Below, piece by piece: positions 35,066-43,592 of a stretch of DNA of 64,000 bases. Position numbers and translations under genes: made by a program. The notes beneath the pieces were generated by a model that saw nothing but the letters and a program-made list of their open reading frames with translations, searched no databases and was not told where the DNA came from. The DNA lies in assembly GCA_030765525.1 (NCBI GenBank), contig JAVCCK010000003.1, positions 124,001 through 188,000 of the forward strand, in the 5' to 3' direction. The DNA comes from Candidatus Lernaella stagnicola. Its GTDB lineage: Bacteria > Lernaellota > Lernaellaia > Lernaellales > Lernaellaceae. The stretch's first letter is position 1. Each line of letters opens with the position of its first letter.

Positions 35066-36274
35066 TTAGACCGTCGCGTCGTTGTCGTCGTTGTCATCGT
35101 TGTCATTATCATCGTCGTCGTTGTCGTCGTTGTTGTCGTCATTATCGTTATCGTTGTCGTCATTATCGTTATCGTCGTCGTCGTTGTCATCGTTGTCGTC
35201 ATTATCGTTATCGTTATCGTCGTCATCGTCGTCATCTGGAGGTGTTGTATCGTCGTCGGTTGTATCGTCGTCGGTTGTGTCGTCGTCGGTGGTATCGTCG
35301 TCGACGGTATCGTCGTCGGTGGTATCGTCGTCGGTCGTGTCGTCATCGGTCGTGTCGTCATCGCCCGGCGTTTCGACGGTGTAACCGTTCTCGAGTTCGG
35401 CGATTTCATCCAGACTGTTGATCAACCGCACGGTGTACACGCCGGGCGTGATTCCGGCCGGCACCGTGGCGGTCAGAATATCGGACGCCACGCGCGTGAC
35501 ATCCTGCAAGGCGTTGGGGCCGATGAGCACCGTCATGTCTTCCTCAAAGTTGGCGCCGTAGATGGTCACCGAGGTGGAGACATCATTTGGGCCGTAATCC
35601 GGGTCGATGCTCGTAATCTGCAAAATTTCCGAGGAAAGCACTTCGTAGCCGATCGCCAAGCGGGCGGTCGCGGTAGACGAATTGCTGACGATGACGTCGT
35701 AGACGCCCGGCGTCAGGCCCGGCGGCACAGTGGCCTCAATCTTCGTGACGTCGACCACGTTGACCGTTTCCAAGGTATTGGCGCCGAGGGCCACGTTAGC
35801 GCCGGCCAGAAAATTGGAGCCGGTAATCGTGACGTTCACGGCCACGTCATCCAAACCCTGATTGGGAACGATGGATTCCACGGTCAGCGTCGTCGGGTCA
35901 ATGACCGTGAACGCCGCCTGCAAGGTTGCCTGTTCGAGGGTTTCGGTGATGACGGTGATATCCAAGGTGCCCGCCGGGGTACCGGCCGGAACCTTGGCTT
36001 GGATGAGTTCGGCGGTGACGACGGCCACGGAAGTACCTTCCACGGCGCCGATCAACACGCGAGGCACGCCCGTGAACCCACTACCGCGCAGGACGATGTC
36101 AATGTCGGCCGCGTTGGATCCGGAATCGGGCTCGACGCTGGTCAGGGAAATCAACGAACCCGAGCCGGAAGGAAAGCGATTGAAATCGCGGCCGCAGCCG
36201 CCATGGGAAATCATCGCTATCACGACCGCGACGGAGCAAATGGCCAGCGTCAGCGTCAGCGTCAGCCGTTTCAT
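35066..36274 (-). CDS. Probable lipoprotein with three IPT/TIG domains and Asp-rich C-terminal tail
   Basis: This is a 402-residue exported protein. The signal region ends in SHGGC, a less typical lipobox, with Cys27 as the possible lipid site. Three IPT/TIG Ig-like domains follow (about 43-128, 130-212, 215-298), each with the pattern SVEPDSGSNAA...ITGSNF and a final VP.G.TPGVY strand. The last 100 residues are DDDTT repeats then Asp/Asn. In contrast to the other Asp-rich lipoproteins here, the tract is C-terminal rather than next to the anchor. It lies 9 nt after the upstream lipoprotein gene with an AGGAG site. Role unknown; TIG domains usually bind ligands or stack as surface spacers. Confidence 0.85.
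   Translation of the reverse strand: MKRLTLTLTLAICSVAVVIAMISHGGCGRDFNRFPSGSGSLISLTSVEPDSGSNAADIDIVLRGSGFTGVPRVLIGAVEGTSVAVVTAELIQAKVPAGTPAGTLDITVITETLEQATLQAAFTVIDPTTLTVESIVPNQGLDDVAVNVTITGSNFLAGANVALGANTLETVNVVDVTKIEATVPPGLTPGVYDVIVSNSSTATARLAIGYEVLSSEILQITSIDPDYGPNDVSTSVTIYGANFEEDMTVLIGPNALQDVTRVASDILTATVPAGITPGVYTVRLINSLDEIAELENGYTVETPGDDDTTDDDTTDDDTTDDDTVDDDTTDDDTTDDDTTDDDTTPPDDDDDDDNDNDNDDNDDNDDDDNDNDDNDNDNDDNNDDNDDDDNDNDDNDDNDATV
35073..35365. repeat. Asp/Asn-coding triplet repeat at the 3' end of the TIG lipoprotein gene
   Basis: About 290 bp are made of GTC, ATC, TTG and TTA triplets on the plus strand. The 3' part contains at least seven copies of a 15-bp unit, GTCGTCGTCGGTTGTAT-like, coding DDDTT. 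Confidence 0.9.
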
Positions 36275-36283
36275 GGCAGTCTC

Positions 36284-37264
36284 CTAAAACTGCCCCAGAC
36301 ACGTGAGGCCGACGCCGCCGGTCGTCACGGTTGGAGCGAAAGTTAAGCGCGTGTTGTCGGTTTCGATGGTCGTATAGTTACGCGCCGGGTCAGTCAGCAA
36401 CAGGTAGGTGCCGCCGCCGAGTAAGCCTAATCCAATCGGTGCGAGAATCATCCACATCTGATCGTATTCTTCGGCGTCATCCTGGTACTGCGACAAGTCA
36501 GCTGCGGAATCTGCGTCCTGGTATTTTTGGTAAGCCTGGGCCGACAACGCCAAGTAATAACCGGCGGCCACGGAAGTAACCGCGCCGGCGGTCAGCAGAC
36601 TGTAACCCCAGATTTTACGCCCGGAAATATTCGAGACTTCGATGGGGCCGCCCGCTTCGTAGACTTCGCCGATCCGTTCGGCGGCGCCGCGCACACCTTT
36701 GTTCGAAAGTTCCCGAGCCGACGGCGTGGTGACCGCTTCTCCGTACCCGGGAGCGGCCCCTTTGCCGATCAGCAACTCGTGGATGGACCAGACGGTTTCC
36801 ATGGACGCAATCTCGACCAATTCGACTCGGATTTCGAATTCGGATTGATCGAGGTTCGATTGGATATAGCGAGTGACGCGGCCGAACACCACGCCGTCCG
36901 CCTTGAGTTCGCGGCCGATCTTCACGGCGCCGACGATGTTGCCGTCAAATACCCAATCCTGCAGCCGCCCATACTGCTCGGCCAGAGCGTCGGTGACGAC
37001 GGTGCCGCCCACGACGTCGAAAAGGCGATCGCCCGCCAAGTCCGCCATCAACTGGTTGGTCAGGTCCACGCTGACGGCTTCACCGCCTTTGCCGCGCAGG
37101 TAGTCCGGGACGATGATCGGCAGGACGGCCACACGTTTGATTTGCCGCGTGGATAGGTCGCTGGCCACGTAGGGATCGATGGGTGTGCGGATAACCTGCC
37201 GCCCACAGCCCGCGGCCGCGAGTAGCCAGGTTGCCAACACGATGCAAAACAAAACACGACGCAT
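36284..37264 (-). CDS. Lipoprotein with LpoB/GNA1162-like N-terminal domain
   Basis: This is a 326-residue protein. The lipobox is LAAAGC (Cys20). Residues about 40-180 form an alpha/beta domain (VAVLPIIVPDYLRGK, LTNQLMADLAGDRLFDVV, ADGVVFGRVTRY) like the TolB-N-type fold of LpoB, GNA1162 and CsgG-related outer-membrane lipoproteins. Two hydrophobic helices follow (about 220-240 and 272-293), which is unusual for a lipoprotein and may place the C-terminus at the membrane. It is the middle gene of a three-gene run, 18 nt after the HDOD gene. A role in cell-envelope assembly or cell-surface secretion is possible. Confidence 0.75.
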   Translation of the reverse strand: MRRVLFCIVLATWLLAAAGCGRQVIRTPIDPYVASDLSTRQIKRVAVLPIIVPDYLRGKGGEAVSVDLTNQLMADLAGDRLFDVVGGTVVTDALAEQYGRLQDWVFDGNIVGAVKIGRELKADGVVFGRVTRYIQSNLDQSEFEIRVELVEIASMETVWSIHELLIGKGAAPGYGEAVTTPSARELSNKGVRGAAERIGEVYEAGGPIEVSNISGRKIWGYSLLTAGAVTSVAAGYYLALSAQAYQKYQDADSAADLSQYQDDAEEYDQMWMILAPIGLGLLGGGTYLLLTDPARNYTTIETDNTRLTFAPTVTTGGVGLTCLGQF

Positions 37265-37282
37265 CTCGTTTTTCCTAACGTC

Positions 37283-38386
37283 TTAGAGAATCTCCGTTTT
37301 GGCGCTCTCGAAAATTTCTTGGAAACGTCCAACCAGATCTTCAGTAGTTTCCGGTTCAAGGCGCAACATTTTCACCGCCGGCTGAGAGGCGAAATCGACC
37401 TCTTCCGGTTTCTCACTGCCGATACCCGTGTGGATGCAAAGAAGCTCTCCCACGCCGACTACAGCCACCGCGGGTTCGGGTTTGATTTGCTCTTCCGGGC
37501 GGCCGTAAAAGCGTACGACCTGATTGACAATGCTTGGCAGCGTCCATTTTTCCACGGTCAGTTCGCCGACATCGCGCTGGTATTGTTCGACGATGTTTTC
37601 GATCATTTCTTCTTGTGGTCGGAAGTCATCCTCGACGCGGCGTTGCGCGGATTCAATGACCGTCAGCGAAATCATGCGGCCGATATTGTGCATCAAGCCC
37701 GCCAAGAACGATTCGTTCTTATCGTTGTTCGTCGCACTGGCCACGACGCGGGACGCAAATGCGACGCCCACGGCTCTCTCCCAAAGCCGTTTGGCCAAGC
37801 GACCGTATAACCGACTTTTGAAGATTTTGGTTTGTAGGCTGATGGCCAGCATGAGGTTCTTGACCTCGGTTTGTCCGAGGCGCACGAGGGCCTGATTGAT
37901 ATTATTGATTTCCACAACGCCGGCGTAGACCGGGCTGTTGGCAATGCTGATGATCTTGGCGGCGATGGTCTGATCGGTGAGGATCACTTTGGCTAAATCC
38001 TGCATGCTGGCGTCTTCGTCGCTGGTCAATCGAATCACCTTGAGCGCCACGTGAGGCAGCATCGGCAGGTCGAAGTCCCGGGCGAGAATCGCCTTGATAA
38101 CTCGCTCACGAAACGCTTCTTCTTCCGGCGATACTTCAACGGCTTCCTCTTCGTCAATGTCTTCGAATTCTTCCGATTCCGGTTCGTTCCCGCTCGCCGT
38201 CGACCCACGCTCCGTCGGTGTCGAAGGCGTATCCAAAGACAGGGCCGATTCCGGCGACGCGGCCGCCTCTTCGGCCTCGGGTTCGACTTCCGAGAGTTTG
38301 GCTTTCGGCACCGGGGCGTTGACAACGAACAAGCCACCGCAGTGAGGGCACTTTACTTTGAGCTTGAGGCGATCGGCGTCGCTCAT
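37283..38386 (-). CDS. HDOD domain signalling protein with N-terminal zinc-ribbon half
   Basis: This is a 367-residue cytoplasmic protein. It starts with a short KCPHCGGLFVVNAP segment like an MJ0042 zinc ribbon, but only one CxxC pair is present. An acidic Glu/Ser/Pro linker runs to about residue 85, then an HDOD domain (about 90-300: LPMLPHVALKVIRLTSDEDASM, ILTDQTIAAKIISIANSP, LAGLMHNIGRMI). HDOD proteins relate to HD phosphodiesterases but usually lack the metal His-Asp pair and act in two-component or c-di-GMP signalling. First gene of the minus-strand run ending in the TIG lipoprotein. Confidence 0.88.
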   Translation of the reverse strand: MSDADRLKLKVKCPHCGGLFVVNAPVPKAKLSEVEPEAEEAAASPESALSLDTPSTPTERGSTASGNEPESEEFEDIDEEEAVEVSPEEEAFRERVIKAILARDFDLPMLPHVALKVIRLTSDEDASMQDLAKVILTDQTIAAKIISIANSPVYAGVVEINNINQALVRLGQTEVKNLMLAISLQTKIFKSRLYGRLAKRLWERAVGVAFASRVVASATNNDKNESFLAGLMHNIGRMISLTVIESAQRRVEDDFRPQEEMIENIVEQYQRDVGELTVEKWTLPSIVNQVVRFYGRPEEQIKPEPAVAVVGVGELLCIHTGIGSEKPEEVDFASQPAVKMLRLEPETTEDLVGRFQEIFESAKTEIL

Positions 38387-38739
38387 GGATGTCCTTTCCT
38401 GCGCGTGATGGGCAGACCCGGATCATGGTCCCCGCCCGCGCACAAAACAAGCAAACCCTATGCCAGGGCGTAATCAATCGACAAAACGTTGTAAAATCAG
38501 ATCAATTGCCGCTATTGTATGCCACAGGAAGCACCCGGCGCAACGGCACAAAATGCCGCCTCGTCAAAAGGTTGACATCGGCGGGCGTCTTAGCACGAGG
38601 TCTTCGTCGGTATTTTGTCGCCCCCATCACTTCGCCGGGTCGGCCACTCAACGCTCTTTCCCTGTAACCATGGTTACTTTGTTGAGTCGCGCGGCACCAT
38701 CTGCTAGGTTCGTGCAACGGTGGAACTACTGGAGAAACG
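38387..38739. other. Divergent intergenic region
   Basis: The region separates the HDOD gene (minus) from the protease-barrel gene (plus) and should hold promoters for both. It contains a perfect 14-bp palindrome at 38664-38677. I see no protein-coding or RNA gene in it. A TTGACA at 38572 lacks a matching -10 box at the usual distance. Confidence 0.5.
38664..38677. promoter_or_regulatory. Perfect 14-bp palindrome, possible operator
   Basis: GTAACCATGGTTAC is a perfect inverted repeat located 62 nt before the start of the protease-barrel gene, in the promoter region. A dimeric repressor site is the simplest reading; no regulator is known. Confidence 0.4.
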
Positions 38740-41625
38740 ATGAAACGATTGCGGTATTTCCTGGTGGCGACAGCGATGGTTTTTCTCGCCGCGTCGGTTG
38801 CCGGGGCTTATCCGTTTGCGCCGGACGAAGATTTCAAAACGTTACATACGGAGCATTTTCGGATCAGCTACCCAGCCCAGTACCGTTTCGTCGCCCTGAA
38901 AGTCGCGGTTCTGGCCGAAGAAGCTTTCACCCTGATCACCAAGACTCTGAAATACGAGCAGCCCACGCCGACGGATATCTTCATAACCGACCGCGTCGAC
39001 GGCGCCAACGGTTACTCCAGCGTCACGCCGGTCCAGGTGATGCGTCTCTTTTTGGCGCCGCCACACACGGCGGATCGACTCGACTTCGCCGATGATTGGT
39101 TGCGTATGCTCGTCTACCACGAGATGACTCACCAAGTGCAAACGGATGAAGTGCGCGGTTTCTGGAAAGGCATGCGATACGTGTTCGGCCGCACCCTGCC
39201 GGTGACACACTTTCAACCGCAGGGGCTCGTTGAGGGCATCGCCTTACTCCACGAGACCGAACTGACGACCAAAGGACGAAATCGCTCCCCCTACTCACGC
39301 ATGCTGCTGCGCATGGCGGCGCTGGAGAAAAGCTGGCCGCCACTGGACCGCCTGACGCTCACACCCCATGACTGGCCCGGTGGAGCGGTACCCTACATTT
39401 GGGGTGGCGCGTTTCATCAGTATCTCTTCGAGCGCTACGGCATGGACAAAATCGCGGACTACTACCTGAAGCACGCCGGACAGGTTTGGCCGTTTTGGTG
39501 GGAACGCAACGCGCGTAAGATTTTCGGCACGCATCTAAACGATATCTACAAGACGTGGTCGGTCAACATGGTGGCCGAATTCGAGCACGAGGCCGCCGCG
39601 CTGCGCGACCAGGGATTGACGCAAGGTACGCGGCTGACCGACGAAGGCAACGTGCACCAGTGGCCAACATGGCTCGATGCACATCGGATCGTTTTTTACA
39701 CGTCGGATCGCGATCGCGTAACGGGCCTGCGCGCGATCGACCTGCGAAACAAGAAACCGCGACCGCGACGACTGGCTGCCACGCAAGCGGTGCGCGGGGT
39801 GACGCGATCGGCCGACGGCCGCGTTGTTTTTGCGCAAAGCCAACCCCGTGATCGTTACCGTGTTTTTTTCGACCTTTGGTCTCTGGATCCGGCGAAGGGA
39901 AAGAAGCGACTGACGAAAAGCGCCCGTGTCGCCGACCCGGCGTGGATTCCCGGCACGAGGCGGGTGTTAGCCATTACTCAGGATGGCGGGCGCACGGCTC
40001 CGGCCATTGTCGATCTGGACACCGGTGAGGTCCAACCACTTTTTCCTTTCGATCGTTACGAAGGCGTCGCGCAGTTCGCAGGGGTCGCGATGCACCCGAG
40101 CGGCGAGTGGGCGGCAACCAGCGTGTGGCACGACGACGGCAATCGCGACGTATTTCGTCTCGATATCGCCAGCGGCGAATTCACGCGGTTAACCTCGCAC
40201 CCCATGCGCGATATCGACCCGGCTTTCGATCCGAGTGGGCGGTACTTGGTTTTTACTTCCGGGCGTACCGGCGTCTACAACCTATTTGCCCTCGACCTTC
40301 AAACTGACGAGTTGTTTCAAATCACCAACGTGCTTGGCGGCGCGTTCATGCCCGCGGTGAGCCCTGACGGCAAACACCTGGTGTACAGCGGGTACACGGC
40401 AGGCGGTTTCGACTTGTACCTGATGGATTTCGATCCGCGGCAATGGACGGCAGTCGCGCGCGAGGAGATCAGCTCGAAGACCATCGTCGTGGGCCCCATC
40501 ACCCAGGACATTCGTGAACGCGCCGCGGCGCTGGACCCGCCAACCGATGACTACCGCGCCTACCGCACCGCGTGGCCGCATTACTGGTTGCCGTCGTTTT
40601 CCTTCGGGTCCGAAGATCTCTGGCTGGGAGCGAAAACCGCCGGATTCGACATCGCCGGTTACCACTCTTGGGCGCTAGAGGCGTTGTGGGGATTCGAGCG
40701 GCGCTTTCCTTATGCGGCGGCCTCGTATACCTATTCCCGTTTCACGCCCAGCTTCCAGTTTGTCGCCGCGCACTCGGCCGAGCGGCACAGCAAGATCGTC
40801 ACCGACGAAGACGGCGATCCGGAACATTATTGGGAGCGGCGGGTTTCGGGGTTGGCGACCCTCATCTATCCCCTGTTTTGGAAGCACGCGTTTTACGGCG
40901 GCTACGTGGGGCAATCGCGAACCGATTTGGATGACCTGCCCGACCAATCGCCGACGCCGGCCTTCACCGGGTACTGGTCCGGGGCGCGTCTTGGTTGGAC
41001 CTACGATGCCGCACCCAGTGACCGCTACGTGTCGGTTCCGCTCGGATTGGGTGGCACCGTGCACGACGGGTTGTTCGGCAGCAACGTCAACCAACAATTC
41101 ATCGGGGGCACGGCAGGGATTCGCGTTCCTCTGGGCGTGAGCGATCTGCGGCTTGCGGCCGTCAGTAACGGCGCGCTGAGCTTCGGCGACCTGCTGCCGC
41201 AGCGGTCTTTTCGGCTGGGAGGCTACGCGCAAAACAGCCCGCTCACGCTCAACTACGAGTCGGACCGCTTCCAAGTGCGCGGCTACGACGCCGGCACGGC
41301 GGCAGGCGACCGCATAGCCAACGGCACGCTGGAACTGGCGTTCCCGGTGGCGCGTATCGAGCGCGGCATCAAAGCGTGGCCGATCTATTTCCGGGACATC
41401 AGCGGCATGGCGTTCGGCGAAGGCGGCGTCGCGGTGGATCGGGACGAAGAAGTGAAGGAGGAAGACCTGCTGCCCTCGGCGGGTATGGAGCTTTATTTTG
41501 ATTTCACCTTCGCTTATTCTTTTGCGGCGCGTTTGCGCTTTGCCGCAGCCTACGGATTTCGTGACCCAGAAGAACACGGGGGGTATAAGTGGTTCGTCGC
41601 CCTAACCGGTCTGATTCCTCAGTAA
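38740..41625 (+). CDS. Exported zinc metalloprotease, TolB-like propeller and outer-membrane barrel fusion
   Basis: This is a 961-residue protein with a signal peptide (about 1-23). A gluzincin peptidase domain has HEMTH (H127, E128, H131) and the third ligand in GLVEGIALLHE (E165). Residues about 300-580 are TolB/WD40-like propeller repeats (DIDPAFDPSGRYLVFTSGRTG, PAVSPDGKHLVYSG). Residues about 600-961 are alternating amphipathic strands with repeated aromatic and Gly patterns, resembling a BamA/Omp85-like surface-antigen barrel (FRLGGYAQNSPLTL, LELAFPVARIERG). The final residue is Gln rather than the usual Phe. GGAG lies 5 nt before the start. Likely an outer-membrane protein with a periplasmic protease; substrate unknown. 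Confidence 0.85.
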   Translation: MKRLRYFLVATAMVFLAASVAGAYPFAPDEDFKTLHTEHFRISYPAQYRFVALKVAVLAEEAFTLITKTLKYEQPTPTDIFITDRVDGANGYSSVTPVQVMRLFLAPPHTADRLDFADDWLRMLVYHEMTHQVQTDEVRGFWKGMRYVFGRTLPVTHFQPQGLVEGIALLHETELTTKGRNRSPYSRMLLRMAALEKSWPPLDRLTLTPHDWPGGAVPYIWGGAFHQYLFERYGMDKIADYYLKHAGQVWPFWWERNARKIFGTHLNDIYKTWSVNMVAEFEHEAAALRDQGLTQGTRLTDEGNVHQWPTWLDAHRIVFYTSDRDRVTGLRAIDLRNKKPRPRRLAATQAVRGVTRSADGRVVFAQSQPRDRYRVFFDLWSLDPAKGKKRLTKSARVADPAWIPGTRRVLAITQDGGRTAPAIVDLDTGEVQPLFPFDRYEGVAQFAGVAMHPSGEWAATSVWHDDGNRDVFRLDIASGEFTRLTSHPMRDIDPAFDPSGRYLVFTSGRTGVYNLFALDLQTDELFQITNVLGGAFMPAVSPDGKHLVYSGYTAGGFDLYLMDFDPRQWTAVAREEISSKTIVVGPITQDIRERAAALDPPTDDYRAYRTAWPHYWLPSFSFGSEDLWLGAKTAGFDIAGYHSWALEALWGFERRFPYAAASYTYSRFTPSFQFVAAHSAERHSKIVTDEDGDPEHYWERRVSGLATLIYPLFWKHAFYGGYVGQSRTDLDDLPDQSPTPAFTGYWSGARLGWTYDAAPSDRYVSVPLGLGGTVHDGLFGSNVNQQFIGGTAGIRVPLGVSDLRLAAVSNGALSFGDLLPQRSFRLGGYAQNSPLTLNYESDRFQVRGYDAGTAAGDRIANGTLELAFPVARIERGIKAWPIYFRDISGMAFGEGGVAVDRDEEVKEEDLLPSAGMELYFDFTFAYSFAARLRFAAAYGFRDPEEHGGYKWFVALTGLIPQ

Positions 41626-43514
41626 ACAAAAAGAAGAAGTCATCCGGCGGGAAGCCCGGCGGGCGGCCCGGTCCGCCGTCACCAAAGAAAAAAAGTTTGG
41701 GGCGGCGACTCGGCGAAATCCTGCTGGTGCCGGTCGTATTGGTTGTCATTGCATTCGTTTGGCAATGGAATCTACTTTCCCACAACGTTGCGGCGTTGAT
41801 CGCCAACGGCGACCCGGACCTACCGCCGCTGCTTTCCGAAGCGCAAGCCGGCGAACTGATCGACGCGGCGCGCGGCGCGTTGATGGGCGAATCAACCGGT
41901 GGCGATGCGTTGCCCTTGGAGATCATCGGCGCGGCGGTCTATGCCTACAACGGCGACGGACCGGTGCGGGGCGCGGGTTGTTTCGGCAACGACGCCCGGG
42001 CGGCGGTCACGTGCGCGGCCGAACAATTACGCAAACGCGTCCGCGGCTTTGGCCTATCGAGCGACGACCTCGTTTCGGTCCACCTGCTGCGTGAGCGGCG
42101 TTCGGCCACGCCTCTTTGGTGGCGTGATTTGGGTTTCGGTTACAGCCCGGGATTGTACGCCACGCTGCTGGTAACCGATCAGTCGGCGCGGCTGGTCACC
42201 GACTCCTCCATGCACGTGCGAGCCTTGGATCTGAAGCGCGCCTTCCAACTTCTCTCGGCACGCCGCATTGGTTTGGACCTCAAAGGAGACGCGGGCGAGA
42301 CGGGCAAATTCATCGTACCGACCGAATCGTACACCGAATATCAGGGCAAGGCGGTTCGCTTGGTTAGGGCGTCGACGCCACTGACGCAAACGGATATCAC
42401 GCGCGAGAGCGTGATGGATTTCTGCCGCCTGGGCGGCGACTACCTGGTAGGTATTCTGCAGCCGAACAACCAATGGCTGTATGAGGGCAACCTGGGATTT
42501 GACAAGTACGCCTCGACCTACAACCTGCTGCGTCACGCCGGTACGATTTACTCGCTGTACGAACTCTCGCTGGCCACAGGCCTAGACCGTTACCGCCAAG
42601 CGGGCGACCGCGCCTGGATTTGGCTGATGGAGCAAATTCGCCGCGAGAAAGACGACCAGGGCCATTGGTGCGCCTTCCCGGTGGAAACCAAGCGCAAGGG
42701 GAAAAAGACGCGGTATCAGGTGAAGCTCGGCGGTACCGGACTGACGCTCATTGCGCTCTCGGAGAAGCTGAAAATTGAGAAGTCACCCGCGAATTTACGC
42801 CTTGGCCGTGAGTTGGCCAATCATATTTTGCGTAGCCAGAAACCGGATGGCTCATTCCATAGCTACTGGCCTTACAAGGGCACGGCCGCCAAGGGCCGGC
42901 GGTCGATCTACTACCCGGGCGAGGCGATGTTGGGCCTGATGCGCTTCTACGCGCACGACCCGAATCCGAAATATTTGGACGCCGTCAAGCTTAGCGCCAA
43001 GTATTTTATCAACGAACGTTTCAAGATCCTCGGCATGCGTCTGCAGGTACCGCCCGATGCGTGGCTGATGATCGCGTTGAACGAGTTGCACCGGGTAGCG
43101 CCGGAACCGCTCTACGCCGACTACTGCGCCACGTTGGTCGACTCGATGATCAACGACCAGTTCGATCGCCCTTGGGAGATTAAATACCCCGATTACGACG
43201 GCGGCTACTTCCCCTACCCGCCGCAAGTGACGCCGGCGGGCGCCCGTATGGAAGGCATCACCGCGTGCTACCAGACCATGGATCGCGCCGGGATGGACAC
43301 CGACCACATTGCGGCGAACATCAAGCGGGCGGCGCGTTTCCAAACCGAGCGGATCATCCGACCCGAGTTCGCGCATCTGTACCCGAATCCGCGCCGGGCA
43401 CTGGGCGCGTTTCGGAATTCGCCGGTGTCGAATTTCATTCGTATCGATTACAACCAGCACAACATTTCGGGTTTGCTGGTCACGGCGGATATCCTCGGGT
43501 CCCGCGAGAATTAG
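41589..43514 (+). CDS. Membrane-anchored protein with AMMECR1-like and alpha/alpha-toroid regions
   Basis: This is a 641-residue protein. A Lys/Gly/Pro-rich cytoplasmic start is followed by one membrane helix (about 45-62), then a domain of about 200 residues that loosely recalls AMMECR1 (LSEAQAGELIDAARGAL, RGAGCFGNDARAAVTCAAEQL). The last 380 residues are paired helices with conserved aromatic and Gly loops (NLLRHAGTIYSLYELS, YYPGEAMLGLMRFY, GITACYQTMDRAG), typical of six-hairpin glycosidase or cyclase-like toroids. The GTG start overlaps the preceding gene by 37 nt and has GGGGGG upstream, so the two are coupled. The activity is not known; a sugar or glycan substrate outside the inner membrane is possible. 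Confidence 0.75.
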   Translation: MVRRPNRSDSSVNKKKKSSGGKPGGRPGPPSPKKKSLGRRLGEILLVPVVLVVIAFVWQWNLLSHNVAALIANGDPDLPPLLSEAQAGELIDAARGALMGESTGGDALPLEIIGAAVYAYNGDGPVRGAGCFGNDARAAVTCAAEQLRKRVRGFGLSSDDLVSVHLLRERRSATPLWWRDLGFGYSPGLYATLLVTDQSARLVTDSSMHVRALDLKRAFQLLSARRIGLDLKGDAGETGKFIVPTESYTEYQGKAVRLVRASTPLTQTDITRESVMDFCRLGGDYLVGILQPNNQWLYEGNLGFDKYASTYNLLRHAGTIYSLYELSLATGLDRYRQAGDRAWIWLMEQIRREKDDQGHWCAFPVETKRKGKKTRYQVKLGGTGLTLIALSEKLKIEKSPANLRLGRELANHILRSQKPDGSFHSYWPYKGTAAKGRRSIYYPGEAMLGLMRFYAHDPNPKYLDAVKLSAKYFINERFKILGMRLQVPPDAWLMIALNELHRVAPEPLYADYCATLVDSMINDQFDRPWEIKYPDYDGGYFPYPPQVTPAGARMEGITACYQTMDRAGMDTDHIAANIKRAARFQTERIIRPEFAHLYPNPRRALGAFRNSPVSNFIRIDYNQHNISGLLVTADILGSREN

Positions 43515-43529
43515 CGCGCGACCGACAAA

Positions 43530-43574
43530 CCATAAAACGACGGCACCACGCGAACGCTTCGCGCGATGCCGTCG
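43530..43574 (-). terminator. Terminator hairpin between convergent genes
   Basis: An outer 8-bp stem (CGACGGCA and TGCCGTCG) encloses a nested CGCGAA...TTCGCG stem. On the minus strand it is followed by TTTT, so it mainly serves the acyl-CoA ligase gene ending at 43593; it may also stop the plus-strand transcript ending at 43514. Confidence 0.65.
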
Positions 43575-43592
43575 ACTCTGCCGAGATTTCGC

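Noticed and set aside
38572-38577. TTGACA as a -35 box for the protease-barrel gene
   Set aside because: No acceptable -10 hexamer lies 16-18 nt downstream (ACGAGG at that position).
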